Positions 26,201 to 37,972 of a stretch of 64,000 bases of DNA are shown piece after piece. Origin of the DNA: Bifidobacterium sp. ESL0784 (GTDB lineage: Bacteria > Actinomycetota > Actinomycetes > Actinomycetales > Bifidobacteriaceae); the NCBI RefSeq assembly GCF_029433295.1, contig NZ_JAQTHV010000004.1, forward strand, positions 186,001 through 250,000. Reading direction: 5' to 3'. Under the pieces are notes generated by a model. It saw only the letters and a list, made by a program, of their open reading frames with translations. It was not told the origin of the DNA and did no database searches. Positions within the stretch are counted from its first letter, which is position 1. Each line of letters begins with the position of its first letter. Position numbers and translations under genes: made by a program.

Positions 26201-26466
26201 GTGCGGCCACGGCCGGCGGCGATTCGTCCTCTTCCGAGGCTCAAGGCGACAACACAGGCAAGACCAATGGCAAGAACGGAACATCCGGTTCTTCCGGTGC
26301 GGCCGCCAGCAGCCCGGACCTGAAGGATGCCTTGAACAAGGCCGGCCAGGCCATGAAAGATTCCGACGCCGCCATGAAGAAGGGCGACTGGACGGCTTAC
26401 GGCAAGGCACAGCAGGAGCTCAACGACCAGCTGAACCGTGCGTTGCAGCTGGAGGGCCAGCAGTAA
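23212..26466 (+). CDS. UPF0182 family large membrane protein
   Basis: A 1084-aa member of UPF0182, a family found widely in actinobacteria with no established function. An acidic Asn/Asp-rich cytoplasmic N-terminus (to about residue 78) is followed by seven or so hydrophobic segments up to about residue 400: VFIGAVVVVVLILALLFGL, LWVAFAVLMALVSYFAA, VAVVVSLIVGLIFG and VPMIAVAAVVVVAIVLGML are examples. A ~550-residue extracellular region (SSYIARNIKATQQGYGLDKV, IRFGSDQIFFSDRV, YDRSPRDRVAKVAPYLTLD) comes next, and finally a Gly/Ser/Ala-rich linker and a helical tail. TACGAT at 23200-23205 ends 6 nt before the ATG, suggesting a leaderless mRNA. Confidence 0.9.
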   Translation: MSFFDFFGGFPDPRNGSNRYRQQDDDDDSTILHVQTDGDDDADNGHRHQNFSASDFWPPRNGNPRLTRHPSPKPRGQGASKGTKVFIGAVVVVVLILALLFGLDHFVTDLMWFGQLGFQSVVWTQLWTKVGLWVAFAVLMALVSYFAATMAIRKRPDSADGSKIRVKGDVVEVGKSVSSKTARRVAVVVSLIVGLIFGSQFNSNWSEVLLMFHAQPFGVRDPQFGIDNGFYVFILPGVNLMLSALRMLLFFGLLFSIVTHFAMGGIRITMPVDGHGIMTMTKYARRQISVWFILNMLAWSVRQVIGVFNTLTQTGDRFTGADYTTVHANVPVAFILAGLTAILGLLLGIWLMRSHSFDGPASPDVRVVAAVKAWRVPMIAVAAVVVVAIVLGMLWPMLLQRFKVSPNEQEMESSYIARNIKATQQGYGLDKVKVGGYNATTHGQSGALASDPETTAQIRLLDPEVISPTFKQLQQSKQYYMFADSLAVDKYDIDGKSQDTVIAARELNVNGNDNRNWVNDHTVFTHGYGVVAAYGNKVTSDGNPEFFESGIPTQGKLTKSQHYEPRIYFSPNSPDYSIVGSPKGSKPWEFDYPQGSTGASNTFEGNGGPKVNNMLTRLLYAIRFGSDQIFFSDRVTSDSQILYDRSPRDRVAKVAPYLTLDGRVYPAVVNGRVKWIVDGYTTSAAYPYSQMTDLGVATQDSTTITSKTVQGLNAQPANYIRNSVKATVDAYDGSVDLYTWDTKDPVIKAWQKIFPGQYHPISDISGQLMSHLRYPESLFKVQRQLLAKYHVTSPGQFFSGEDFWQTPVDPTEAKDAQQRDVLQPPYYLTLKTGGSKRPLFSLTSTYIPAGASTREILTGFLSVDSDAGNTKGKIGPNYGTIRLQELPKDANVPGPGQAQNNFNSNADVSKELNLLEQGSTKVRRGNLLTLPLGGGLVYVEPVYVQSNGPTSFPLLKKVLVAFGDQVGFADTLDEALDQVFGGDSGASAGDAENKGGGAATAGGDSSSSEAQGDNTGKTNGKNGTSGSSGAAASSPDLKDALNKAGQAMKDSDAAMKKGDWTAYGKAQQELNDQLNRALQLEGQQ

Positions 26467-26488
26467 GCCGGTAAAACCGACAAGCCAC

Positions 26489-26546
26489 GATAACGGCGTT
26501 ATACGAACGGTGATGTTTCATTTGCTGTTCATATAACGCCGTTATC
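26489..26546 (+). terminator. long inverted repeat after UPF0182 gene, possible terminator
   Basis: 15-bp outer arms GATAACGGCGTTATA/TATAACGCCGTTATC with an inner GAAC/GTTC pair and an 18-nt loop. There is no clear T-tract, so termination is plausible but not certain. Confidence 0.55.
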
Positions 26547-26652
26547 ATATGTGAACAGTGGATTTTCGGATAGGCTTTGATGGTACAGTTTCAGACACAT
26601 CTAAGCTGTATTTCTTCCGAATAAGTTTGAACGGTTTGTAATAGGGGTGATC

Positions 26653-27144
26653 ATGATTCGAGCGGCATTGGATGGCGATCTGCAGGCAATCACCGATATC
26701 TACAATGAGGCGGTTGTCGCCGGCGGTTCCACGGCGGATCTCACACCCCGCACCCTCGAACAGCGCCGTGAATGGGTGTCCGAGCATGAGCCGCGTTATG
26801 ATTTTCCCGTGGTTGTCTCGGAAGACGAAGACGGGAAAGTGGTTGGTTTTGGTTCGTTGTCGCGTTTCCATCCTCGAGCCGGCTACGACGGTGTCGTGGA
26901 ATTGAGTTATTACATCGCCGATGCTGCTCAGCATCAAGGATATGGCACCCAAATAGTTTCTTGGCTGCTCGATAAGGCCAAGGAACTTGGCGATCGCAAG
27001 GCCGTTTCCCTGATTTTCGCCAGCAACGCCGGTTCCATTGCCTTGATGAAGCATTTCGGTTTTACCCGCTATGGTTTCCTGCCTAATGCTTGCTGGAACG
27101 GCCACGGCTATCTCGACATGTCGTATTGGTACCTTGATCTGTGA
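26653..27144 (+). CDS. GNAT family N-acetyltransferase (phosphinothricin-acetyltransferase-like)
   Basis: A 163-aa acetyl-CoA-dependent N-acetyltransferase. Opening MIRAALDGDLQAITDIYNEAV and the acceptor-side loop STADLTPRTLEQRREWVSEH resemble the Pat/Bar subgroup. The acetyl-CoA loop is in YYIADAAQHQGYGTQIVSWL (Q-x-x-G-x-G type), followed by LIFASNAGSIALMKHFGF and a C-terminal GYLDMSYWYLDL. Substrate unknown. The ATG at 26653 lies 6 nt from AGGGG; the GTG at 26647 overlaps that site. Confidence 0.88.
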   Translation: MIRAALDGDLQAITDIYNEAVVAGGSTADLTPRTLEQRREWVSEHEPRYDFPVVVSEDEDGKVVGFGSLSRFHPRAGYDGVVELSYYIADAAQHQGYGTQIVSWLLDKAKELGDRKAVSLIFASNAGSIALMKHFGFTRYGFLPNACWNGHGYLDMSYWYLDL

Positions 27145-27335
27145 TTTTGTGGATTGATTATTCCTGTTCGGTGTGTTCGTCGTTAGGCGTAGCCAAGCGT
27201 CGGTTGGAATCGGTATGATGGATATCAGATAACCGCGTTTCGGTACATTTTGCCATGCCCGAATACAGGCGGTTATGTTGGATAGACCATGATATATGGC
27301 TTGTATATCGCAGATGAGAAAGAACGTAGCGAAAG

Positions 27336-27935
27336 ATGGCATCACAATTCTGGCTGATTGCGGGACTCGGGAACCCGGGCAAGAAATATGAAGGCACACG
27401 TCATAATATGGGCTTTATGGTCGCCGATGTGTTGGCGGAACGCTGGTCGGTAAGCCTGAGCGACCACAAGGGATTGGCCGAACTCGGCAAAGGGGTTATG
27501 AATCTTAGCGGCAAGAGCATGAAGTTCTTCCTCACCAAGCCGTTGACGTATATGAACGATTCCGGAGACGCGGTCTCATCCATCGCCGCGTATTACGATA
27601 TTGACCCGAGCCGCGTCATTGCCATCCATGATGATATGGACTTGGATTTCGGACGTATCAAAGTCAAGGCCGGCGGTTCCGCGGGTGGACACAACGGCAT
27701 ACGCTCCATTGACAAATCGTTGGGTACCAATAAGTATTCGCGCGTCCGCATGGGTACCGGCCACGCCGCACGCGGTCCCCATGCTCATGAGAACACGGTC
27801 AACTGGGTGCTTGGCGGATTCTCGGCGGCTCAGCGCAAGGAGCTCCCAGAATTCCTTGCGGACGGTGCCGATGCTGTGGAAACCATCATGTTCGAAGGCA
27901 TGAGCGAGGCGCAGGAGCGTTTCAATGGTCGCTGA
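27336..27935 (+). CDS. pth: peptidyl-tRNA hydrolase
   Basis: Releases tRNA from prematurely dropped peptidyl-tRNA. The 199-aa product has LIAGLGNPGKKYEGTRHNMGFM, with the conserved Asn and catalytic His, then FLTKPLTYMNDSGD, VIAIHDDMDLDFGRIKVKAGGSAGGHNGIRSI (Asp and Gly-rich loop) and RMGTGHAARG. Length is normal. Its stop overlaps the mfd start by 11 nt, so the two are translationally coupled, as in other actinobacteria. The Shine-Dalgarno sequence is weak (GAAAG). Confidence 0.97.
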   Translation: MASQFWLIAGLGNPGKKYEGTRHNMGFMVADVLAERWSVSLSDHKGLAELGKGVMNLSGKSMKFFLTKPLTYMNDSGDAVSSIAAYYDIDPSRVIAIHDDMDLDFGRIKVKAGGSAGGHNGIRSIDKSLGTNKYSRVRMGTGHAARGPHAHENTVNWVLGGFSAAQRKELPEFLADGADAVETIMFEGMSEAQERFNGR

Positions 27936-30900
27936 AGCGAAAGAGATGTCTGGTTCGCTTGCCGGATTCCTGCCGCGTCTTGATGACGACGGGGCGTTCC
28001 GAGATCTGCTCGCCGGAGAGATCGAGCCGCCGGAGGGTGCGGTCGACCAGGCGCTGACCGTCGGCGCTCCTGAAGGCATTCGGCCGGCGCTTGCGGCTGC
28101 TTGCGCGCAATATTCCTCCGTGGTAATGGTTGTTTCCTCAAGCCGTGAGGCCGAGGAAACCGTCAACTCCATACGTTCGTGGTACGGGGGAGAGCCCGGC
28201 GAAGTCAGCCAGCTCGAAGCTTGGGAGACGTTACCGCACGAACGGCTTTCGCCTCGTGCCGACACCGTGGCCAGTCGCATGTCCGTCTTCCGCAGACTCT
28301 GCCATCCCGAAGAGCACAGCGAAATGTTCGGCCCGATTCGCATTCTCGTCATGCCGGTGCGTTCACTGATCCAGCCGGTAGTCGCTGGTCTGGGCGATGT
28401 GGAACCGCTGGTGTTCAAGGTCGGCAGCGAGATTCCCTTGGACGAGGTTTCCGCACGATTGGTTGAAAACGCCTATACCCGCGTCGATCTGGTGGTCAAT
28501 CGCGGTGAGTTCGCGGTGCGTGGTGGCATTGTCGACGTCTTTCCTCCGACGCTTCCGCATCCGGTGCGTATCGAATTCTTCGGCGACGAGATCGATACTA
28601 TCAAGGAGTTCCATGCCTCCGACCAGCGCACGTACGGCGACGGCATCGATACCGTCTGGGCGACACCGTGTCGCGAGCTTCAGCTGACTGACAAAGTGCG
28701 TGCTCGCGCCAAATCGCTGATCGGGCGTATCCCCAACGCCGATGACATGCTGCAATCCATCGCCGATTCCATTCCGGTGGAAGGCATGGAATCCTTGATT
28801 CCAGCGTTGATCGATGATATGCAGCCGGTTGCCACGATGTTGCCCAAAGATGCGGTCATCATGCTTTCCGACCCCGAAAAGCTACGCCGAGCAGCTGCAG
28901 ACCTCGCCAAAACCGCCAACGAGTTCCTTGCCGCAAGCTGGCACGTGGCTGCCAGCGGTCATGGAGCTGGTGCTCCTATCAGCTTCGATCAGGCGAGCTT
29001 CCTCGATTTCGATGAGACCATCCGCTCGTTGGAATTCTCCAACCACGACGTCTGGAGGCTCACCAGTTTCGGCGTGGACAAGACCCTCTCTGGTCATGTC
29101 CAGCTCGACGCTTCGGTTCCTGAGGAATATCGTGGTGACGAAAAGCGTGCGACCACCGGCGTCGAAGGCCTGATCGACGACGGTTTCGAAGTCACCATCA
29201 CGGCTGCGGCCAATGGCACGTTGTCAAGGCTCAAGCGTGCACTCGGGCAGGCCGGAGTGACCAAATTCGACACGGTGCGCTCGCAGGCCATGGACGGTTT
29301 CATCGATTCCGCCGCCAAATTCGCGCTCTTGACCGAACGCGACCTGACCGGCAAGACCAGTGCCGTCGCCCAGCAAAAGACTTCGCACCGCCGTCACAAG
29401 GCCATCGACCTGATGGAGCTCAAGGCCGGGGATTACATCGTCCACGAGCAGCACGGCATCGGACAATTCGTTGAGATGCGCCAGCGGACCACCGGGGTCG
29501 GCGCCAACCGAGCCACCCGCGAGTATCTGGTCATCGAATACGCCCCCTCCAAGCGCAACGCGCCGCCGGACAAGCTCTTCATTCCCACCGATCAGCTCGA
29601 TCAGGTCTCCAAATACATCGGCGCTGACAAGCCCAAGCTCAACAAGCTCGGCGGCTCTGACTGGGCTCAGACCAAGGCCAAGGCCCGTAAGCACGTCCAC
29701 GAAATCGCCGATGACCTGGTCAAGCTCTATTCCGCCCGCCAGCAGTCTCAAGGCTTCGCCTTCAGCCCCGATACCCCGTGGCAGAAGGAATTGGAAGACG
29801 CCTTCCCATATCAGGAGACGGCCGACCAGCTCACCACCATCGACGAGGTCAAGGCCGATATGGAAAAGCCAGTGCCGATGGACCGCCTGATTTGCGGTGA
29901 TGTTGGATTCGGCAAGACCGAAATTGCCGTGCGTGCCGCATTCAAGGCGGTTCAGGACGGCAAGCAGGTAGCGATTCTGGCTCCGACCACGCTTTTGGTG
30001 CAGCAACATTATGAGACGTTCACCGAGCGGTACGAAGGCTTCCCGGTTCATGTGGCGGCAATGAGCCGTTTCCAGACCAAAAAAGAGATCGACGAGACGC
30101 TCAAAGGTCTGGAATCCGGCTTTGTCGACGTCGTCATCGGCACTCACAAACTCCTGAACCCGAAAATCAAGTTCAAGGATCTGGGCCTGCTGATTATCGA
30201 TGAGGAACAGCGTTTCGGCGTCGAACACAAGGAAACGCTGAAGGCTTTGCGCACCAATATCGACGTGCTGTCGCTTTCCGCGACGCCAATCCCCAGAACG
30301 CTGGAAATGGCGGTCACCGGCATCCGTGAGATGTCGACGCTGGCCACGCCTCCCGAAGACCGCCTGCCGGTGCTCACCTACGTTGGCGCTTACGAGGATG
30401 CACAGGTCACTGCCGCGGTCCGGCGCGAGCTGCTGCGCGGTGGGCAGGTGTTTTACGTTCACAACCGTGTCAACGACATCGACAAGGTCGCCGCCAAGAT
30501 TCACGAACTCGTGCCCGAAGCAAAAATCGGTATCGCCCACGGCAAGATGGGGGAGAAGCAGCTCGACAACATCATCCAGGACTTCTGGCACCGCGACATC
30601 GACGTGCTTGTTTGTACTACAATCATTGAAACCGGTCTCGATATCACCAATGCCAACACGCTGATCGTCGACCATGCCGACCGTTTCGGCTTGAGCCAGC
30701 TCCACCAGCTGCGAGGTCGCGTGGGTCGTGGCCGAGAACGTGCCTACGCCTACTTCCTCTATGATCCGTCCAAACCCATGACCCAGCAGTCCCACGACCG
30801 CCTGGCCACCATTGCCCAGAACACGGCACTTGGCTCCGGTTTCGACGTGGCGATGAAGGATCTCGAGTTGCGCGGCACCGGCAACCTTTTGGGCGGCGAG

Positions 30901-31470
30901 CAGAGCGGGCACATCGAGGGCGTCGGCTTCGACCTTTACGTACGCATGGTCTCCGACGCCGTCGAAAAATACAAGGAACCCGAACGTACGGAATCGGTCG
31001 CCGTCACCATCGATCTGCCCATCGAGGCTTCGATTCCGGTCGATTACATCGATTCGGACAAGCTGCGCCTCGAGGCTTACCGCAAGTTGGCCAGTGCGCG
31101 CACCGAGGAAGATCTCACCGAATTGCGTGAGGAACTCACTGACCGCTATGGTTCGTTGCCCGAGGAATTCGACACGCTTTTCGACGTGGCCCGGCTTCGC
31201 AGCAAGGCCCGTGCGCTCGGCATTTCGGAAATCGTCACGCAGGGCAACCGCGTGCGCGTCGCCAAGATTGACCCACCGGAATCCCTGCAAATGCGCATTT
31301 CCCGCATCTATCGCGGCTCGCAATACCGTCCGGTGACGCATACGCTTCTGATCCCCGCACCGTTCGGCGGTTCGATGGGCAGCAAGCCGATGAGCAGCCC
31401 GGAAGTCATGGGCTGGGCCGACCAGCTGCTTGACGATCTGGCGTGGAATGGCAAACCCAAACAGAGCTGA
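27925..31470 (+). CDS. mfd: transcription-repair coupling factor Mfd
   Basis: ATP-dependent translocase that removes RNA polymerase stalled at DNA damage and recruits UvrA; 1181 aa. The N-terminal UvrB-like module is followed by a CarD-like RNA polymerase interaction domain near residue 490 ([19 protein letters not shown]). The RecG-type translocase has Walker [17 protein letters not shown] near residue 653, DEEQ box [16 protein letters not shown], motif [14 protein letters not shown] and motif [18 protein letters not shown]. The C-terminal TRCF domain includes [18 protein letters not shown]. Overlaps pth by 11 nt. After the stop there are 558 bases without a recognisable gene before eno. Confidence 0.97.
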   Translation: MVAEAKEMSGSLAGFLPRLDDDGAFRDLLAGEIEPPEGAVDQALTVGAPEGIRPALAAACAQYSSVVMVVSSSREAEETVNSIRSWYGGEPGEVSQLEAWETLPHERLSPRADTVASRMSVFRRLCHPEEHSEMFGPIRILVMPVRSLIQPVVAGLGDVEPLVFKVGSEIPLDEVSARLVENAYTRVDLVVNRGEFAVRGGIVDVFPPTLPHPVRIEFFGDEIDTIKEFHASDQRTYGDGIDTVWATPCRELQLTDKVRARAKSLIGRIPNADDMLQSIADSIPVEGMESLIPALIDDMQPVATMLPKDAVIMLSDPEKLRRAAADLAKTANEFLAASWHVAASGHGAGAPISFDQASFLDFDETIRSLEFSNHDVWRLTSFGVDKTLSGHVQLDASVPEEYRGDEKRATTGVEGLIDDGFEVTITAAANGTLSRLKRALGQAGVTKFDTVRSQAMDGFIDSAAKFALLTERDLTGKTSAVAQQKTSHRRHKAIDLMELKAGDYIVHEQHGIGQFVEMRQRTTGVGANRATREYLVIEYAPSKRNAPPDKLFIPTDQLDQVSKYIGADKPKLNKLGGSDWAQTKAKARKHVHEIADDLVKLYSARQQSQGFAFSPDTPWQKELEDAFPYQETADQLTTIDEVKADMEKPVPMDRLICGDVGFGKTEIAVRAAFKAVQDGKQVAILAPTTLLVQQHYETFTERYEGFPVHVAAMSRFQTKKEIDETLKGLESGFVDVVIGTHKLLNPKIKFKDLGLLIIDEEQRFGVEHKETLKALRTNIDVLSLSATPIPRTLEMAVTGIREMSTLATPPEDRLPVLTYVGAYEDAQVTAAVRRELLRGGQVFYVHNRVNDIDKVAAKIHELVPEAKIGIAHGKMGEKQLDNIIQDFWHRDIDVLVCTTIIETGLDITNANTLIVDHADRFGLSQLHQLRGRVGRGRERAYAYFLYDPSKPMTQQSHDRLATIAQNTALGSGFDVAMKDLELRGTGNLLGGEQSGHIEGVGFDLYVRMVSDAVEKYKEPERTESVAVTIDLPIEASIPVDYIDSDKLRLEAYRKLASARTEEDLTELREELTDRYGSLPEEFDTLFDVARLRSKARALGISEIVTQGNRVRVAKIDPPESLQMRISRIYRGSQYRPVTHTLLIPAPFGGSMGSKPMSSPEVMGWADQLLDDLAWNGKPKQS

Positions 31471-33325
<1,855 letters not shown>

Positions 33326-33370
33326 TTTTTTCTGAAGGCATTCGCAGCGTTGTTGCGCTGTGAGCTTTTG

Positions 33371-33407
33371 CCCGTCACATCGACCCTACGGAGTCGAATG
33401 TGACGGG
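33371..33407 (+). terminator. terminator after eno
   Basis: 14-bp stem CCCGTCACATCGAC/GTCG-A-ATGTGACGGG with one bulged A and an 8-nt loop, followed by TATTTTTATG. It ends only 14 nt before the divIC start, so divIC expression depends on readthrough or on a promoter overlapping the hairpin. Confidence 0.82.
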
Positions 33408-33421
33408 TATTTTTATGTGTT

Positions 33422-34081
33422 ATGGGTACTACCAAGAACAGAAGCAAAACGGAGAGCAGCAGGAAGCGGAGCAAACGTCGCGGTTCCGGTCCCGTCGCGT
33501 TCTTCGTCGCGTTCTTCATCGTGGTTCTTGGCGCCATCCAATTGGCGGCGACATTCCACAGCTACGCGCTGAACCTTGCCGAGCTCAATGGACTCAAACG
33601 TCAGGAAGCTGCGTTGGTGGCCAAAAAGCAGAATCTGGAGAATGACATCTCCCGCTGGAACGACAACGCCTATGTCACCGCGCAGGCTCGAGAGCGGCTC
33701 GGGTTCGTCTTCCCGGGCGAGCAGGCCATCCATGTCGAACATCCGGAAGCGGTCACCGGCGTAAAACCGAAGGCCGACAGCACCACTCAAAACGACATCA
33801 ATTCGGACAAACCGGCCCTGCCTTGGTACCGCGAGCTGGCCTATGGCTTCAAAAAGGCCGACGAGCCGTTGAAAAAGAACAAAAACGGTGAGGTCACCAC
33901 TCCCAAGGCTGTGGGCGGGAAAACCGATAATGCCGCGAGTCCGGGCGGCAAGGCCGGTCAGACGGATGCCAAAAACGATAATGGAAACACCAAGAATCCG
34001 CAGAATAAAACCGGACAGAAGACCGGTGCCGGTAACCAGAGCGGGGGCAGTGGCAAAGCCGGTGCGAATACCAAACAATGA
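33422..34081 (+). CDS. divIC: septum formation initiator family protein (FtsB/DivIC)
   Basis: Bitopic cell-division protein, 219 aa. A basic cytoplasmic N-terminus (KNRSKTESSRKRSKRRGSG) precedes one membrane helix (FFVAFFIVVLGAIQLAATF, residues ~27-45) and a coiled coil (LAELNGLKRQEAALVAKKQN). The DivIC signature WNDNAYVTAQARERLGFVFPGEQ follows. The family expects a partner FtsL and FtsQ at the divisome. The C-terminal ~120 residues are low-complexity Lys/Gly/Asn/Thr-rich, longer than in most homologues. The position eno-divIC-DUF501-ppx is the conserved actinobacterial order. Confidence 0.92.
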   Translation: MGTTKNRSKTESSRKRSKRRGSGPVAFFVAFFIVVLGAIQLAATFHSYALNLAELNGLKRQEAALVAKKQNLENDISRWNDNAYVTAQARERLGFVFPGEQAIHVEHPEAVTGVKPKADSTTQNDINSDKPALPWYRELAYGFKKADEPLKKNKNGEVTTPKAVGGKTDNAASPGGKAGQTDAKNDNGNTKNPQNKTGQKTGAGNQSGGSGKAGANTKQ

Positions 34082-34207
34082 ACGGTTGCACCTATCGAGG
34101 CTTTCACCGGCGTAAAAGGTTCGGCCTTCGGATGGGCATATTCCGCAACAATGAATTTCGTATAAACAGCAATAATCAAGATTTATCGATAAAGAACAAG
34201 GAACAGT

Positions 34208-34885
34208 GTGCAAGAAAAGCAACCCCAATTTATGGAAGCCGAAAACCCGAACTTACCGGACGCCAAAGGGCAATCCATTGCCGCAGATGGAATTTCATCG
34301 CCGACTTGCCGGACTGACGAGGCAACTCTGAAAGCCCAAGCCGAGGATCTGGTCGACCGCGTGATGAGGGACAAGGCCGGTGATGATGATGTCGCTTTGG
34401 TCAAACGTCAGCTTGGTCGTTTCCCTCGTGGCATGGTCGCCGTCGGCGCGCGTTGCGTGTGCGGCAGACCGCTCGCCGTCATCACCCGCCCCGTGCTACC
34501 TGACGGTACGCCGTTCCCTACGACCTGCTATCTGACCAGTCCGGAGGCCACTAAGGCCGTTTCCCGCGTTGAGGCCGATGGCTCGATGCGGCACTATACC
34601 GATTTGGTCCAGCATGACGAGAAGATCCACGCGCAATACGAGCGGGCGCATGCGCTCTATCTTGCCTTCCGTCATGAACTGGCGAGCCGTCTTGGCGATA
34701 GCGAGGAGCATATCACAGGTACCAGCGCGGGTGGAATGCCCGTACGCGTCAAATGTCTGCACGCGCTGGTGGCGCAGACGCTCGTGATGGGCGAAGGAGC
34801 GAATCCAATCGGCGACATGGTGATGAAATGCGTTGCTGACGAGTTCGACCCGAACGTCTGCCGTTGCAGCACGCAATTGGACTGA
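34208..34885 (+). CDS. DUF501 domain protein
   Basis: A 225-aa protein with a DUF501 domain from about residue 60: VKRQLGRFPRGMVAVGARCVCGRPLAVITRP, PFPTTCYLTSPEA, and RVKCLHALVAQTLVMGEGANPIGDMV. These Cys and His residues are family-conserved, and the role is unknown. The domain is almost always found between divIC and ppx in actinobacteria, as here. The GTG at 34208 is preceded by AAGGAA; an ATG at 34232 is an alternative that would drop eight residues of the non-conserved N-terminal tail. Confidence 0.88.
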   Translation: MQEKQPQFMEAENPNLPDAKGQSIAADGISSPTCRTDEATLKAQAEDLVDRVMRDKAGDDDVALVKRQLGRFPRGMVAVGARCVCGRPLAVITRPVLPDGTPFPTTCYLTSPEATKAVSRVEADGSMRHYTDLVQHDEKIHAQYERAHALYLAFRHELASRLGDSEEHITGTSAGGMPVRVKCLHALVAQTLVMGEGANPIGDMVMKCVADEFDPNVCRCSTQLD

Positions 34886-35024
34886 TTGCATCAAGCGCAA
34901 TGTGTCGTGCGTGTCGCGGCGCGGATATGGTCTTAGGCCGGATCCGGACGCTGATAATGTTGCGGCTGATGAATAATGTCTAAGAGAAACGAAACAATAC
35001 GAGACCGATACTGGATGGTGCAGC

Positions 35025-36044
35025 ATGAGAGACGAAAACAAGGATTTTGTGACCGTTGCCGGAATTGATTGCGGCACCAATTCCATACGTCTCAAGGTCT
35101 CCAAGGTGTTCGCCGACGGCAGTGTCGAAGATGTCGTGCCCCGCATGCTGCAGGTCATCAGACTTGGCCAGGACGTCGACAAGACCCATCGTTTCGTCGA
35201 TGATGCGCTTGAACGTGCGTATGCCGCCGCCAGGGATTTCGCGCAGGTCCTGAAGGAGCATCCAGCCGATGGATTGCGTTTCGTGGCGACTTCCGCCACC
35301 AGGGATGCTGAGAATCGCAAGGATTTCGAGGACGGCATCTTCTCGATTCTGGGGGTAAGGCCTGAAGTCATCCCGGGAACCGAGGAAGCTGCGCTGAGTT
35401 TTCTGGGTGCTACCGGTAGTGTGCCGCGCAAGGGGCTTGAGGCCCCGTACCTTGTCGTCGATCTCGGCGGGGGATCCACCGAAATGGTGATGGGCGGCGA
35501 CGGCGAAACCGCGGCCGTCACGAGTGTACAGTCGGCGTTTTCGATGAACATCGGCTCGGTTCGTATGACGGAGCGCCATTTGCGTACGGACCCGCCGACG
35601 CAGGCGGAAATCGCCGAGGCGAGCGAGGATATCGACCGGCATATCGACGAGGCGTTCCGGCATGTGCCTGCAGACAAGACGCGCACCATCATCGGCGTCT
35701 CCGGAACGGTGACCACGATGACGGCGCTTGTGCTGGGCTTGAAGGAGTACGACCATCGTGCCGTCGATGGCGTGCGCGTCTCGTATAAGGATATTTTCGA
35801 GGTCGATGACCGCTTCCTCAACATGACCCGTACCGAACGCGCGACCTACAAGACCATCCATCCCGGCCGTATCGACGTGGTCGGCGGGGGAGCGCTGATC
35901 TGGAACCGGATTCTTGCCAAGGTTTCCGAGGCTGCCCGACAGGACCACGGCACCCCGATCGATTCCTTCATCTCCAGCGACCACGGCCTTTTGGATGGCA
36001 TTGTTCTGGACTATGGCATGAAATTGCTGAAAAATAGTCTGTGA
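35025..36044 (+). CDS. ppx: Ppx/GppA family exopolyphosphatase
   Basis: Actin-like ASKHA-fold phosphatase, 339 aa, that removes terminal phosphates from polyphosphate or from pppGpp. Phosphate-1 loop AGIDCGTNSIRLKV, second loop VVDLGGGSTEMVMGG, catalytic Glu region VPGTEEAALSFLGA-like (PEVIPGTEEAALSF), and the C-terminal GRIDVVGGGALIWN adenosine motif. It lacks the long HD domain of E. coli Ppx, as in mycobacterial Ppx proteins, so polyphosphate or short-chain substrates are likely. The ribosome-binding site is weak (GGATGG). Confidence 0.92.
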   Translation: MRDENKDFVTVAGIDCGTNSIRLKVSKVFADGSVEDVVPRMLQVIRLGQDVDKTHRFVDDALERAYAAARDFAQVLKEHPADGLRFVATSATRDAENRKDFEDGIFSILGVRPEVIPGTEEAALSFLGATGSVPRKGLEAPYLVVDLGGGSTEMVMGGDGETAAVTSVQSAFSMNIGSVRMTERHLRTDPPTQAEIAEASEDIDRHIDEAFRHVPADKTRTIIGVSGTVTTMTALVLGLKEYDHRAVDGVRVSYKDIFEVDDRFLNMTRTERATYKTIHPGRIDVVGGGALIWNRILAKVSEAARQDHGTPIDSFISSDHGLLDGIVLDYGMKLLKNSL

Positions 36045-36155
36045 AAAGTATGGCAGAACTGGATTTTTGTCACACCAATATAACGTAATCGGTCATTTTG
36101 AGTTTCATTGAATCTGTCGGTTAAGTGGCTGTCTTCGTTGATATTCCAATGTTCG

Positions 36156-36236
36156 TACTCCCGGTGGGACTCGAACCCACAAGCCAATGGCGGCTGATTT
36201 TAAGTCAGCTGCGTCTACCAATTCCGCCACGGGAGC
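36156..36236 (-). tRNA. tRNA-Leu(UAA)
   Basis: Read on the minus strand: acceptor GCTCCCG pairs with CGGGAGT (closing G-U), D-arm TGGCGGAATTGGTAGACG, and anticodon stem GCTGA-CTTAAAA-TCAGC with anticodon TAA. A variable arm (CGCCATTGGCTTGT region) and T-arm GTGGGTTCGAGTCCCAC follow. CCA is not encoded. It is the only tRNA in the window and stands alone between ppx and an MFS gene. Confidence 0.95.
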
Positions 36237-36402
36237 ACGCCGGCATGAACCGACAAATCATCATTATGCCATGGCCGCTCTACCGCATAAACATGTCGAG
36301 TGATGTTAACGCTACATCTCATAATCGCTGCTTCTGTAATGTCCGAAACATTTTTACGGGTAAGCTAACCTATGTTTTACTCATTTGGAAAAGGCGGTAC
36401 AC

Positions 36403-37683
36403 GTGGTTCAAGCACTAAAAGCCAAACCGACAAACGAAACGGCTAAACGCGGGGGCACGATGATTATCGTCTCGCTGATGGCCGGCTATTCCATCGTCTA
36501 TATGGACAAGAGCATGATTTCGCTGGCCATCATGCCCATCGGAAAGCAGTTCGGGCTTGACACCGGCCAGACAGGCCTGATCATGTCGTTCTTCTTCTTG
36601 GGCTATGCCCTGATGCAGATTCCCTGTGGATGGCTGGCCGACCGCATTGGCGCCAAAAAAGTGCTGATTGGCTCGCTGACCTTCATCGCCGTCTTTGCGT
36701 TCCTTTTCGGTGCGATGGGTGGGTTTATCCTCTTCATTGTCATGCGTTTCTGCATGGGTCTCGGCCACGGCGGCTATCCACCGAGCGTCACCAAATCGAT
36801 TGCCGAGAATTTTCCGCTGAAAAGACGTACGTTCGTCCAGTCGTTGATTCTTTCCACTTCTGGCATCGGTGGCATCCTTGCCTTTACTTTGGGCGGCGTG
36901 TTGGTCGACAAGAACTGGCGGATCGCTTATGCCGTTCTCGGCGCGCTTTATCTTGTCTCGGTCATCCTGATCTGGTTCTTCGTGCCCACGCACGGTGGCG
37001 CGGCCGAAGAGGAACGCAAGGCTCGGGCCGAAGCGCAGGCAGGTAATACAGAAGCTGCCAAAGCCGATGTCCCCAAGGCCGGTTTCAAGGACGTCATCAA
37101 AAACCGCAACGTCATCGTCCTGTTCATCGCGATGATTTTCATCAATGTCATGCTCTACGGCCAGATGTCGTGGATGCCCACCTACATCAAGACGACTTTC
37201 GCGTTGAGCACGACCAAGGCCGCGTTCGTGCTGGCGTTCAACTCCATCTTCACCATGTTGGCCACCATCTTCTCGGGTTCCCTGCTTTCCAAACTATTTC
37301 TTGGCCGCGAGCGCATGGCCATTATCGGTTCCTGCCTGATTACCGCCGTGCTCATCGTGGTCTTCATCTTCGTAGGTAAGAGCAGTCTGGTGATATCGAT
37401 GGTTCTGCTGGCGTTGATGAGCCTGGTCTCGATGTTCGCCTTTACCGGCATCTTCACTTGGCCTCACAAGATCATGAACGCCGAGATCATCGGTTCCTCC
37501 ATCGCCGTCATCAACACCGGCGGCACCATCGGCGGCTTCCTCGCCCCGATGATTCTCGGCAAAATGGTCAAGTCCGCTGGCGGCTCGTTCACCAACGCCT
37601 TCCTGTTCATCGCAGCGATGACGGTGCTCTGCGCGCTGGTCGTGCTGTTTGTGAAGCCCGAACTGACGACGGCGAGCAAGTAA
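36403..37683 (+). CDS. MFS transporter
   Basis: Major facilitator superfamily permease, 426 aa and about 12 membrane helices. Helix 1 SLMAGYSIVYMDKSMISLAIMP and motif A GWLADRIGAKKVLIGSLTF between helices 2 and 3 are clear, as is GHGGYPPSVTKSIAENFPLKRR (typical of the anion:cation symporter-like branch). The central cytoplasmic loop is Ala/Glu/Lys-rich. Substrate cannot be named. Start: GTG at 36403, 8 nt from AAAGG; the TTG at 36385 overlaps that ribosome-binding site. Confidence 0.87.
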   Translation: MVQALKAKPTNETAKRGGTMIIVSLMAGYSIVYMDKSMISLAIMPIGKQFGLDTGQTGLIMSFFFLGYALMQIPCGWLADRIGAKKVLIGSLTFIAVFAFLFGAMGGFILFIVMRFCMGLGHGGYPPSVTKSIAENFPLKRRTFVQSLILSTSGIGGILAFTLGGVLVDKNWRIAYAVLGALYLVSVILIWFFVPTHGGAAEEERKARAEAQAGNTEAAKADVPKAGFKDVIKNRNVIVLFIAMIFINVMLYGQMSWMPTYIKTTFALSTTKAAFVLAFNSIFTMLATIFSGSLLSKLFLGRERMAIIGSCLITAVLIVVFIFVGKSSLVISMVLLALMSLVSMFAFTGIFTWPHKIMNAEIIGSSIAVINTGGTIGGFLAPMILGKMVKSAGGSFTNAFLFIAAMTVLCALVVLFVKPELTTASK

Positions 37684-37972
37684 CGAGATAGCGGAATCGG
37701 ATATCGAAAAATCTGATTGTTTTTTTGATGAATCGATGTGGTCCATTGGTACAAAAGTGCTGACGGGCCACATTTGTATATGACGCTGTCAAACAAGGTT
37801 TTCTTTTATTGATGATTTTGCTTATTTGATATTGATATTTTCACACGTTTATTTTCTTCTCTTGTGCCGTCGTATTATTGCAAGAGAGTCGTTAATTTCT
37901 TGTCAGCTGATATTTTATGGGTTCGCACACAAAGAAACGTGTTGCACACAGTGGCACGTTAGAATATTGTCC